DNA of 5,798 nucleotides from an uncultured Coriobacteriaceae bacterium (GTDB lineage Bacteria > Actinomycetota > Coriobacteriia > Coriobacteriales > Atopobiaceae). This document shows positions 1 through 5,123 of the stretch, piece after piece. The DNA lies in contig CACXZL010000134.1 in NCBI GenBank assembly GCA_902772085.1, positions 1 through 5,798 on the forward strand. Reading direction: 5' to 3'. Positions within the stretch are counted from its first letter, which is position 1, and the number at the start of each line of letters is the position of its first letter. Under the pieces are notes generated by a model, which did not search any database, was not told the DNA's origin, and saw only the letters and a program-made list of their open reading frames with translations. A program made the position numbers and the translations under genes.

Positions 1-432
1 TTCGATTCGGGCGTTCGCGCGTCCGTTTGTGCACACGCTGCCTTATGGCGTGTGCAAAGTCGGACACGAGATTGGCTGTAACGAGCCGCTCTTGTCCGTT
101 TGTGCACACGGGATGCTCGGGCGTGTGCAAAGTCGGACACGCGGATGCCGATTCGGGCGGTCACGAGTCCGTAAAAGCACACGGGACGCTCGTACGTGTG
201 CAAAGTCGGACACGTGGAGGCAGATTCGGGCGGTCGCGCGTCCGCTTGTGCACACGCTACTCCCACGCGTGTGTTTTTCCGGACACGTGGTATTCGATTC
301 GGGCGTTCGCGCGTCCGTTTGTGCACACGCTGCCTTATGGCGTGTGCAAAGTCGGACACGAGACCGGCCGTGTCGCGCCGTTCTTGTCCGCTTGTGCACA
401 CCGTCGAGTGCCCCGTGTGCACAAGCGACACG
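1..432. repeat. Tandem array of six 73-bp hairpin units
   Basis: Six left arms begin at 18, 91, 164, 237, 310 and 383, exactly 73 bp apart. The matching right arms begin at 49, 122, 195, 268, 341 and 414. The typical left arm is CGCGTCCGTTTGTGCACACG and the typical right arm is CGTGTGCAAAGTCGGACACG. They pair imperfectly around an 11-nt loop, and 22-nt linkers carrying a GATTCGGGCG-like core separate the hairpins. In every unit the outer stem (GTCCG with CGGAC) and the inner stem (CACACG with CGTGTG) are kept, while the middle five positions drift; unit 6 has lost one base of the outer stem but gained an 11-bp perfect inner stem (391-401 with 415-425). The first unit touches the window edge, so the array probably continues leftward. 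Because 73 is not a multiple of 3, the long open frames across it do not encode a repeating peptide, and I treat it as non-coding. It is not a CRISPR array: the variable parts are too short and each unit is itself a hairpin. Function is unknown. Confidence 0.92.
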
Positions 433-764
433 ACGACGGGCGAGGGGCCCGGGAGCCTCCGCGCGCGAGGGGCCAACGGCCGGCGGGCACGCGCGGTAGG
501 CCGAAATGATCTCTTCGAGCAAACAAGGGCCGCCCGAGCAGCCGCTTCTCCGCGGGGCTGCCCCGGCGGGGCGCTCCACAGATCGCTGCGCGGCATGCGC
601 GGGCCTCCCGAGGCGGATCCGCGCTGCGCCCGGCGAAGGAGCGCAGGACGTGCTTCGTGACGGGCACGATACGAAGGCGTTCGGGAGGGCGTGCGTAACG
701 CCCAGTCGATTGTGGAACGCCCCACCAGGCTAGCGACGCCTTGGCAATCCCCTGCAGCGGCCCT
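433..764. other. GC-rich intergenic stretch, no supported gene
   Basis: I see no convincing gene in this 332-bp stretch. An ATG at 506 opens a 75-codon plus-strand frame, but it lacks a clear ribosome binding site and its product is an arginine/proline/alanine-rich sequence typical of chance frames in GC-rich DNA. Two small stem-loops are visible. One has GCCCC/GGGGC arms around a 3-nt loop at 560-572. The other has GGGCGT/ACGCCC arms (687-692 and 698-703) around a 5-nt loop. The second lies about 60 bp beyond the stop of the minus-strand gene at 765-1160 and could end its transcript, but it has no T-run on that strand. Confidence 0.6.
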
Positions 765-1160
765 CTACTGTGAAAGCCTCGCATCAAGTTCGCGAAGCTC
801 TTCGGGAATCTCGTCCACATCAGCGCCAAAGGCCTGTGCCACAGCCTCCGCCTGATCTCGACGCATCTGGCCCAATTCGGGATCTCCCATTGCATCATAG
901 GCATCTCCCAGTCTGTGCAAAGCATAGGCTGCATAACCCGCTACGGCGTCTCCCGTACCAGAAAGCATCATCATGGTCACCAGCGACTCGGGTGCGAGAG
1001 ACATTGCCGTCTCCGGATCAAGCTGCACGAGATCCGCCACAGCCGCTTCAACTTCCTCCGCCGCTTTCAAATCACGTTGCAATAGTGCTTTCGCAAGCGC
1101 ATGCGAAACGGTCGACACAAACTGCTCTATCACTTCCAAAAGATAGTCCCTGTGCAACAT
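765..1160 (-). CDS. Small helical protein of unknown function, probably DUF6483-like
   Basis: This is a 131-residue protein beginning MLHRDYLLEVIEQF. The start is well supported: a GGAAGGAG ribosome binding site (1168-1175) sits 7 nt before the ATG. Residues 1-46 form amphipathic helices rich in Ala, Leu and Glu. Residues 72-110 read as a TPR-like helix pair with repeated Ala, Tyr and small residues (GYAAYALHRLGDAYDAMG), followed by a charged tail. No signal peptide, membrane segment or catalytic motif is visible, so it is probably a soluble cytoplasmic protein. The opening xDYLLxxIEQF and overall length recall DUF6483, a family of uncharacterised Firmicutes/Actinobacteria proteins; that assignment is from memory and tentative. 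The gene stands alone, divergent from the tRNA-fMet gene, with its own candidate promoter. Its codons look less GC-rich than those of the radical SAM gene at the right end. No function is claimed. Confidence 0.85.
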   Translation of the reverse strand: MLHRDYLLEVIEQFVSTVSHALAKALLQRDLKAAEEVEAAVADLVQLDPETAMSLAPESLVTMMMLSGTGDAVAGYAAYALHRLGDAYDAMGDPELGQMRRDQAEAVAQAFGADVDEIPEELRELDARLSQ

Positions 1161-1191
1161 TTTTCTACTCCTTCCATAACATACTGCACAA

Positions 1192-1219
1192 ATGGTATCA
1201 CGTTATCCCAGCGCGTCAA
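1192..1219 (-). promoter_or_regulatory. Candidate sigma-70-type promoter for the 765-1160 gene
   Basis: On the minus strand, TTGACG (1214-1219) is followed after 16 bp by TACCAT (1192-1197). The -35 box matches five of six consensus bases and the -10 box four of six. Transcription would begin near 1185, leaving a short leader that carries the GGAAGGAG ribosome binding site at 1168-1175. This is seen by eye only. Confidence 0.45.
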
Positions 1220-1313
1220 AAACAACAGCGAGCCAATTAATATATCCAAAAGGGAAGCGAGAGTATTAAGAAAATTATATTTGACAGATTTATGGAGAAG
1301 CATGCTCCGTCCA

Positions 1314-1342
1314 TTGACCCAAACGTGGTAAGCGTATATAGT
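1314..1342 (+). promoter_or_regulatory. Strong promoter of the tRNA-fMet gene
   Basis: TTGACC (1314-1319) and TATAGT (1337-1342) are separated by exactly 17 bp, and each box matches five of six consensus bases. The expected transcription start is near 1349, giving a leader of about 22 nt before the mature tRNA. That leader begins with a perfect small hairpin (TGCGC, loop TGAG, GCGCA; 1349-1362). Confidence 0.75.
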
Positions 1343-1370
1343 TACTTATGCGCTGAGGCGCAGCACACAG

Positions 1371-1447
1371 TGCGGGGTGGAGCAGTTTGGTAGCTCGCCG
1401 GGCTCATAACCCGGAGGTCGTAGGTTCAAATCCTGCCCCCGCGACCA
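1371..1447 (+). tRNA. Initiator tRNA-fMet, anticodon CAT
   Basis: This 77-nt tRNA brings formylmethionine to the ribosome for translation initiation. The anticodon CAT is at 1405-1407 in the loop CTCATAA, flanked by CCGGG/CCCGG arms that include the three consecutive G:C pairs diagnostic of initiators. The T arm is GTAGG-TTCAAAT-CCTGC, the D stem is GAGC/GCTC with the initiator-type A11:U24 pair, and the CCA end is encoded (1445-1447). The first acceptor position is U1 opposite G72, a weak pair in place of a Watson-Crick pair. This fits the initiator rule that 1:72 is mismatched or weak, whereas E. coli uses C1 opposite A72. It has its own promoter and terminator and stands as a single-gene unit. 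Confidence 0.97.
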
Positions 1448-1456
1448 AACATGAGG

Positions 1457-1491
1457 CCCCTGACCAGCAGAAATGGTCAGGGGTTTTTCTT
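1457..1491 (+). terminator. Intrinsic terminator of tRNA-fMet
   Basis: A perfect 10-bp stem (CCCCTGACCA at 1457-1466 and TGGTCAGGGG at 1474-1483) encloses a 7-nt loop and is followed by TTTTTCTT. It begins 9 nt after the CCA end. Confidence 0.95.
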
Positions 1492-1492
1492 A

Positions 1493-1546
1493 TGGGCAAA
1501 TCGTCCGACCCCGATTTGTGGGCAAATGGGCAAATTTTGGGCAAAT
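1493..1546. repeat. Four TGGGCAAAT direct repeats beside the tRNA
   Basis: TGGGCAAAT occurs at 1493-1501, 1519-1527, 1527-1535 and 1538-1546. The second and third copies overlap by one base. The cluster begins right after the tRNA terminator, in locally AT-richer DNA. Short repeats of this kind next to a tRNA are typical of arm-type binding sites for tyrosine integrases at the end of an integrated element. A recombinase fragment about 750 bp further on supports that reading, but the function is inferred. I found no second copy of the tRNA 3' end in the window that would mark the other attachment site. Confidence 0.75.
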
Positions 1547-1748
1547 GGTCCACGTCAATAAAGCCCACTACTGCAAACATTTGCGCACGTCGGCCAATGG
1601 GCTAGAGATTTCTCCGAGCGGCACACAAGCCCTCCCCCCTCTCCTAGTCAGCTGGGCTTCAGGCATGAATTTGTGTCTTACCCCAGGACTACCTTCTTGC
1701 TTAGCCCTATAGGGCGCGTCCTGTAATCGCATCTGAGACTGACAAGAC

Positions 1749-1829
1749 AGGAGGCACTCCATGGGAAGCAAGGCGACATCCTCAAAACCAGAAGACAATG
1801 CCCACGAACGTCGGGAGGGCGTTCTGTGA
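1749..1829 (+). pseudogene. SD plus ATG with a 22-codon frame; possible gene remnant
   Basis: A perfect AGGAGG (1749-1754) lies 6 nt before an ATG at 1761. The frame runs 22 codons (MGSKATSSKPEDNAHERR, then a short tail) and stops at TGA (1827-1829). A second ATG overlaps this stop as TGATG but reads only 10 codons. The peptide is hydrophilic and not recognisable. The signal is too good to ignore, yet the frame is too short for a typical protein. It is either the surviving 5' end of a lost gene or a genuine tiny ORF or leader peptide. Coordinates include the ribosome binding site. Confidence 0.3.
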
Positions 1830-2018
1830 TGCAGACGGACCTGTGTCGACCTAACGTCTGACTCAAGGGCGCCGCGGTCGGCCTTGTGGCCGCTCCGACG
1901 CCAAGGGAGCACGAGATAAAAGAACCGAGGAGTCGGACGTCTTGGGCGCGCCGCGGGCAATCAGGCGCACCACGATGGCCCTGCAGTCCCCCTCTTCGAG
2001 GTAAGAGTGACACGCCCA

Positions 2019-2080
2019 AACATGCACAACCGAGACCGATCGCGGCACCCGCTGCCGTGGCGGGCTCGGTTGTGCATGTT
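2019..2080. repeat. 16-bp perfect inverted repeat with nested hairpin
   Basis: AACATGCACAACCGAG (2019-2034) is exactly complementary to CTCGGTTGTGCATGTT (2065-2080). The 30-nt interior contains a second hairpin, CGGCA (2043-2047) and TGCCG (2053-2057). As RNA or cruciform this would be the most stable structure in the gene-poor region. There is no T-run on the plus strand and only AAA on the other side, so an ordinary terminator is possible but not typical. It could instead be a bidirectional terminator, a replication or transfer-related site, or a protein-binding site of the lost element. Confidence 0.85.
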
Positions 2081-2226
2081 CTATGCCTAATGCCCAACCA
2101 AGACGAATCAAGACGGATGCGAGACGAGACGCCAGCACCACTGCGGGCCAGTGGGCTATAGAGATAGCGCTAACGCGACTCGAGCCGCCTACAGCAACCA
2201 ACTGCAAACGAGCACCAACTCTGCAC

Positions 2227-2297
2227 AGGAGGTATTCGCTATGGCGGAGCACCAAAGATACCTATACGGAGCGGAGGCCGAAGAGACTCCGGGGTGA
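2227..2297 (+). pseudogene. 5' fragment of an unknown gene with strong SD, truncated
   Basis: A perfect AGGAGGT (2227-2233) precedes an ATG at 2241 by 7 nt. The frame reads MAEHQRYLYGAEAEETPG and stops at TGA (2295-2297). The stop falls just where the antisense recombinase fragment begins (about 2293), so a deletion or insertion junction close to 2290 probably cut the gene after about 17 codons. I do not recognise the product. Coordinates include the ribosome binding site. Confidence 0.4.
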
Positions 2298-2580
2298 GCG
2301 TGACCCGGGCCGGCGCAGCGAGGGACAGGTCGCCGGCCCTGGCCCCGCAGATCTCGGACACGCGGGCCGCAGACTCGTAGAGCATCACGAGCAGCATGCG
2401 GTTCCTCCGCGACTTCTGCGTGACGCCGTCGTTTGCCGCGAGCACCACCGCAAGCTCGGCGTCCTCGAGGTACGCTATCGGCCTCTTCGGCACTGGCGGC
2501 GCCTTCACCGCCTTCGCCGCCTGGCTGAGCGTGACGAGGGTCGCGTCCTCCGACGCGCAGTAGGCGAGGAACGAGCACAT
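2293..2580 (-). pseudogene. Internal fragment of a tyrosine recombinase/integrase
   Basis: Read on the minus strand, about 96 residues match the middle of a XerC/XerD-like tyrosine recombinase. They begin SFLAYCASEDATLV, the end of the core-binding domain, pass through the linker and YLEDAEL, and reach LLVMLYESAARVSEIC, which holds the first catalytic arginine in the family's TGARVSEL-type box. GDL and PARVTLT follow, where family members normally continue into GKGxKxR. Here the family signal stops at about 2293 and unrelated codons follow to a stop at 2239. Upstream, a TGA (2581-2583) directly precedes the ATG at 2578-2580, so the N-terminal DNA-binding region is missing. The second half of the active site (Lys, His-x-x-Arg, His, Tyr) is absent too, so the product cannot recombine DNA. 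It resembles integrases of small tRNA-targeting or trio-type elements; the exact subfamily is not resolvable from this fragment. Confidence 0.75.
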
Positions 2581-2589
2581 TCATATGGC

Positions 2590-2700
2590 AAGAACATGGC
2601 CGGATGCACGCGCACGGTGCTCGAGCAGGACGTCTACACGGCGCTCTACGGGTTCGGCGCTGGCCTTCCCGTGACCGACGAGGACGGGCGCTACACGCGC
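2590..2700 (+). pseudogene. Gene-like plus-strand fragment, unrecognised
   Basis: In one plus-strand frame this stretch reads AGCTRTVLEQDVYTALYGFG and then GLPVTDEDGRYTRR. Its codons are almost all G/C at the third base (GAG CAG GAC GTC TAC ACG GCG CTC TAC GGG TTC), which looks like real coding DNA of this organism. There is no ribosome binding site, and the frame soon runs into the 3' end of the convergent reductase gene. It may be an internal piece of a gene cut by the same rearrangement that left the recombinase fragment. I cannot name it, and a shadow frame in GC-rich DNA remains possible. Confidence 0.25.
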
Positions 2701-4619
2701 AGGCCCGCCTCAAAGCCTTCCTGAATGCCTCGGTAACCGTTCTTGGCCCGCTCGTTGCAATCGCCGACGGAGACCACCTGGTAAGGCGCATCCGCCAACG
2801 TGCCTGCGAGGTTCGTGTTCGCACGCGCGCCAATAGCGACAATGACGGTATCCACATCGCCCAGACGGACCTGATCGCCGCTCTTCTCGTATACAACGGC
2901 ATCTGCCTCAACACTCTTGACGGCCGCCGAGGTAAGCACGTTCACCCCGTGAGCTGCCAGGCGCTCGAGCAGGAAGGAGGTGGGGGCAGGCTCGCCATCA
3001 CGTACGATCTGGTCGAGCATCTCCACGATAGTGACGTCCGAGCTACCACCCTCGGCCACGAAATCGGCCGTCTCGGCGCCTACCAAACCACCACCGATGA
3101 CCACCACGCGGTTACCGAACTCGGCACGACCACGCAGGATGTCTTGAGCCACGACCCCGTACTCGCGAAGGCCGGGAATGGGAGGCATCGCGGGACGAGA
3201 GCCCACTGCAAGGATGACCGCATCTGGGGCCAACCCGTCGATGGTCTCACGCGTCGCCTCCACACCAAGAAGCACCTCGACCCCAAGCTGTTCGAGCTGT
3301 CGTTGCTGCCACGCAACGAACGACGTGAAGTCACCCTTGGCGAGCGGAGCGGCAGCCGCCAGCCACTGGCCACCAAGCTCCTGGGAGCTCTCGAGCAGCG
3401 TCACCGTATGGCCACGCCGCGCCGCTACGAGCGCCGCCTCGCAGCCCGACACACCGCCGCCTACGACAACCACGCGACGCGGTTCACTCACAGGCGACAG
3501 GTCGTACTCATCCTCCTTGCCCGTCAGCGGGTTGACCAAGCAGCGGATGGGAAGCCCCTGCTCGAGCTCGCCGTCGCAACCCTGCAGGCAGCCAATGCAG
3601 CGATTGACGTCGCACAGGCGACCTTCACGCGCCTTGTTGGGCATGTCGGGGTCGGCCAGCGACGCACGACCCATGGCACACAGGTCGGCCTTTCCTGTAG
3701 CGATGATGGTGTCTGCAAGAAGGGGGTCATTGATGCGGCCGACCGCCATGACCGGCACCTTCACAGCCCGCTTAATGGCTGCCGCATGGTCGGCAAAGCC
3801 TGCCACTGGAATCGCGAAAGGCGGGATGATGTTACGACCCGAGGCAAAGACGCCCTGCGAGACGTGGATGAGGTCGGCGCCTGCCTCTTCTACCAAGCGG
3901 GCAATGACCTTGGTCTCCTCGAGCTGCAGGCCGCCTGGCACAAACTCCACCGAGCTCATGCGGTAGATGATGGGGAAGTCCGCTCCAACCGCTGCGCGCA
4001 CCGCCGCGATGACCTCGGTCGCAAAGCGTGCGCGATTGACGGTAGTGCCACCATACTCGTCGCTACGCTTGTTGGAATACGGGGAGGCAAACTGGTTGAT
4101 GAGGTAGCCGTGGGCGCCATGGATCTCCACGCCATCAAAGCCTGCGGCCTTGGCGCGGACGGCAGCGTCCACGAAGCGCTGCTCCAGTGCATGGATTTCG
4201 TCAACTGTCAGCGCATGGGGAGTCTCCCCTACCGTGGGATCCTTGATAGCAGAGGGCGCCACGCACTGTACGCCCGTCACGCGACTCGACGTCTGACGCC
4301 CGGCATGATAGAGCTGCACGATAATCTTCGCGCCAGCATCGTGGATGCGCTGGGTAAACGCACGATATGCCTTCATCTGTTCGTCGTTCCACAGCCCGCC
4401 GAGACGCTTGAAAGCACCGGCTTCAGGGCACACGCAGAAGTCCTCCGTGATGATGGCACCAAAGCCACCACGGGCCTTGCGCTCGTGATAGGCCATGAAC
4501 TTCTCGGTAGGCATACCATCCTCGCTGCAATAGCAGCTGGCCATGGCTGACACAACCATGCGATTTTTGATGGTCAGTCCGTTGATGGTGATGGGTTCAA
4601 AGATATGCGTGAGTTCCAT
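2691..4619 (-). CDS. FMN/4Fe-4S/FAD NAD(P)H-dependent enoate/dienoyl-CoA reductase-family oxidoreductase
   Basis: A complete 642-residue enzyme of the 2,4-dienoyl-CoA reductase / enoate reductase / BaiCD-BaiH family. Electrons pass from NAD(P)H through FAD and a 4Fe-4S cluster to FMN, which reduces an activated C=C bond or related group. Residues 1-330 form the old-yellow-enzyme FMN barrel: VQLYHAGR at 101-108, HGAHGYLINQFASPYSNKR at 167-185 with Tyr172 at the proton-donor position, GRINDP at 294-299, and MGRASLADP at 316-324. The cluster ligands are Cys341, Cys344, Cys348 and Cys360 (CX2CX3CX11C), as in E. coli FadH. The FAD fold begins at VVVVGGGVSG (383-392) and ends at SVGDC (617-621). 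The nested NAD(P) fold begins at VVVIGGGLVG (505-514), with acidic Glu533 after beta-2, which would favour NADH over NADPH. The start follows AGGGGAGG (4626-4633) by about 6 nt. No signal peptide is visible, so it is cytoplasmic. It lies 122 bp after arsR with its own candidate promoter. No intrinsic terminator is visible beyond the stop. Substrate unknown: bile acids, flavonoids, cinnamates or enoyl-CoAs are all possible. Confidence 0.95.
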   Translation of the reverse strand: MELTHIFEPITINGLTIKNRMVVSAMASCYCSEDGMPTEKFMAYHERKARGGFGAIITEDFCVCPEAGAFKRLGGLWNDEQMKAYRAFTQRIHDAGAKIIVQLYHAGRQTSSRVTGVQCVAPSAIKDPTVGETPHALTVDEIHALEQRFVDAAVRAKAAGFDGVEIHGAHGYLINQFASPYSNKRSDEYGGTTVNRARFATEVIAAVRAAVGADFPIIYRMSSVEFVPGGLQLEETKVIARLVEEAGADLIHVSQGVFASGRNIIPPFAIPVAGFADHAAAIKRAVKVPVMAVGRINDPLLADTIIATGKADLCAMGRASLADPDMPNKAREGRLCDVNRCIGCLQGCDGELEQGLPIRCLVNPLTGKEDEYDLSPVSEPRRVVVVGGGVSGCEAALVAARRGHTVTLLESSQELGGQWLAAAAPLAKGDFTSFVAWQQRQLEQLGVEVLLGVEATRETIDGLAPDAVILAVGSRPAMPPIPGLREYGVVAQDILRGRAEFGNRVVVIGGGLVGAETADFVAEGGSSDVTIVEMLDQIVRDGEPAPTSFLLERLAAHGVNVLTSAAVKSVEADAVVYEKSGDQVRLGDVDTVIVAIGARANTNLAGTLADAPYQVVSVGDCNERAKNGYRGIQEGFEAGLRV

Positions 4620-4651
4620 TGGTGCCCTCCCCTTGAGTTGTAGGTGGCGCC

Positions 4652-4681
4652 AGTATAGAACTACATTTCGATATTTCTCGA
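4652..4681 (-). promoter_or_regulatory. Candidate promoter of the reductase gene
   Basis: On the minus strand, TCGAGA (4676-4681) and TATACT (4652-4657) are 18 bp apart. The -10 box matches five of six consensus bases and the -35 box four of six. Transcription would start about 25 bp before the ATG. The surrounding 4640-4740 is distinctly AT-rich compared with the flanking genes. Confidence 0.45.
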
Positions 4682-4722
4682 TTTATAAGACTATAGGTAG
4701 TTATTCTTTGTTGAACGGCAGA

Positions 4723-4733
4723 ATGTATTACAT
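4723..4733. promoter_or_regulatory. Perfect 11-bp palindrome ATGTATTACAT, possible regulator site
   Basis: ATGTA and TACAT flank a single central base between the arsR stop and the reductase promoter. ArsR-family repressors commonly bind short AT-rich inverted repeats, so this is a candidate operator. It lies about 40 bp upstream of the proposed -35 box, not over it, which makes direct repression less obvious. Confidence 0.3.
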
Positions 4734-4741
4734 ACTATCAA

Positions 4742-5056
4742 TCAGAGTTCTGTCTCAACTCGCCGAGCAAGCTCCGCAATTACCTCTTCATTCCGGCGAT
4801 AGTACGTCCACTTGCCATGCCGCTCCGACAGCAGGAGACCCGCTCGACGCATCATGGTGAGGTAGTTTGATGCCGTTGATTGGGATATACCAGCTCTCTC
4901 GCTGATACTCTCCACGCAGACGCCGCCCTTGAGGTCAATCGGCTCGGAGAAATGGATGCCTTGGGGGCCAAAGTTGGTTCCAGGATCCTTGAGCCAGAGC
5001 AAGATGTTGAGGCGCGTCTCGTTGGACAGTGCCTTGAATACCTCAATCAGATCCAT
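4742..5056 (-). CDS. ArsR-family winged-helix transcriptional regulator
   Basis: A 104-residue DNA-binding protein, typical in length for ArsR/SmtB dimeric repressors. VFKALSNETRLNILLWL (6-22) is the family's opening helix pair. Residues 48-70 form the helix-turn-helix (ISERAGISQSTASNYLTMMR, with the recognition helix at about 58-70). RAGLLLSERHGKWTYYRRNEE (71-91) forms the beta-hairpin wing. Classical metal sensors carry ELCVCD at the start of the HTH. Here GVCVES keeps only the first cysteine (Cys47), with Glu49 in place of the second, and an extended loop (about 24-44, FGPQGIHFSEPIDLKGG) precedes it. Sensing of arsenite-type metals by the usual alpha-3 site is therefore unlikely, and a small molecule or redox signal is possible. 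The start follows an AGGGGTGAG ribosome binding site (5063-5071) by about 6 nt. It lies 67 bp downstream of the radical SAM gene and 122 bp upstream of the reductase on the same strand, so control of the reductase is the simplest inference. Confidence 0.9.
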   Translation of the reverse strand: MDLIEVFKALSNETRLNILLWLKDPGTNFGPQGIHFSEPIDLKGGVCVESISERAGISQSTASNYLTMMRRAGLLLSERHGKWTYYRRNEEVIAELARRVETEL

Positions 5057-5089
5057 ACGCGACTCACCCCTCGTACATCATGCAGGTCT

Positions 5090-5113
5090 CAAGTATACCA
5101 ATCACTGCAAGTA
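5090..5113 (-). promoter_or_regulatory. Candidate extended -10 promoter and direct repeats before arsR
   Basis: On the minus strand, TTGG precedes TATACT (5092-5097), giving an extended -10 element (TGn before the box). No good -35 is seen. The hexamer TACTTG occurs twice, at 5090-5095 and 5108-5113, 18 bp apart. One copy overlaps the -10 box, so the pair could be a binding site for autoregulation. This is inference from spacing only. Confidence 0.35.
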
Positions 5114-5123
5114 AGGTTTCGCG

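Larger units (their letters stand above)
1547..2238. other. Gene-poor remnant region, probably decayed integrative element
   Basis: About 690 bp without a complete gene. Overlapping open frames on both strands give low-complexity products that resemble no family I recognise. Visible structures are a GCAAA/TTTGC mini-palindrome (about 1573-1584), a perfect 12-bp palindrome GCCCTATAGGGC (1704-1715), a CGGCC/GGCCG hairpin with TTGT loop (1879-1892), a strong 16-bp inverted repeat (2019-2080), and an orphan ribosome-binding-site/start pair at 1749-1763. The mix of preserved signals and no intact reading frames is what a decayed or deleted insertion would leave. Confidence 0.55.

Noticed and set aside
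1..432. CRISPR array
   Set aside because: Conserved and variable parts do not alternate as repeat and spacer. Each unit is a self-complementary hairpin, the 11-nt loops and 22-nt linkers are partly conserved, and no cas genes are in view.
27..660. Several long overlapping frames across the repeat array on both strands
   Set aside because: They arise because the 73-bp GC-rich unit lacks stop codons. The period is not a multiple of three, so no coherent peptide repeat results, and no ribosome binding sites fit.
335..934. 199-codon minus-strand frame overlapping the 3' half of the 765-1160 gene
   Set aside because: It overlaps a better-supported gene that has an SD, and its product is Arg/Pro-rich low complexity.
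1281..1286. Perfect TTGACA box on the plus strand upstream of the tRNA
   Set aside because: No acceptable -10 box lies 16-18 bp downstream (the sequence there is GCTCCG-like). The TTGACC/TATAGT pair further on is the better tRNA promoter.
1863..2255. Minus-strand 130-codon frame and neighbouring overlapping frames in the gene-poor region
   Set aside because: No recognisable motif, no ribosome binding site, mutual overlap of several frames, and it crosses the 16-bp inverted repeat.
2604..4550. A 648-codon plus-strand open frame
   Set aside because: It is antisense to the reductase, which has unmistakable FMN, Fe-S and FAD motifs. The plus-strand product is Arg/His/Ala-rich with no family features and no ribosome binding site.
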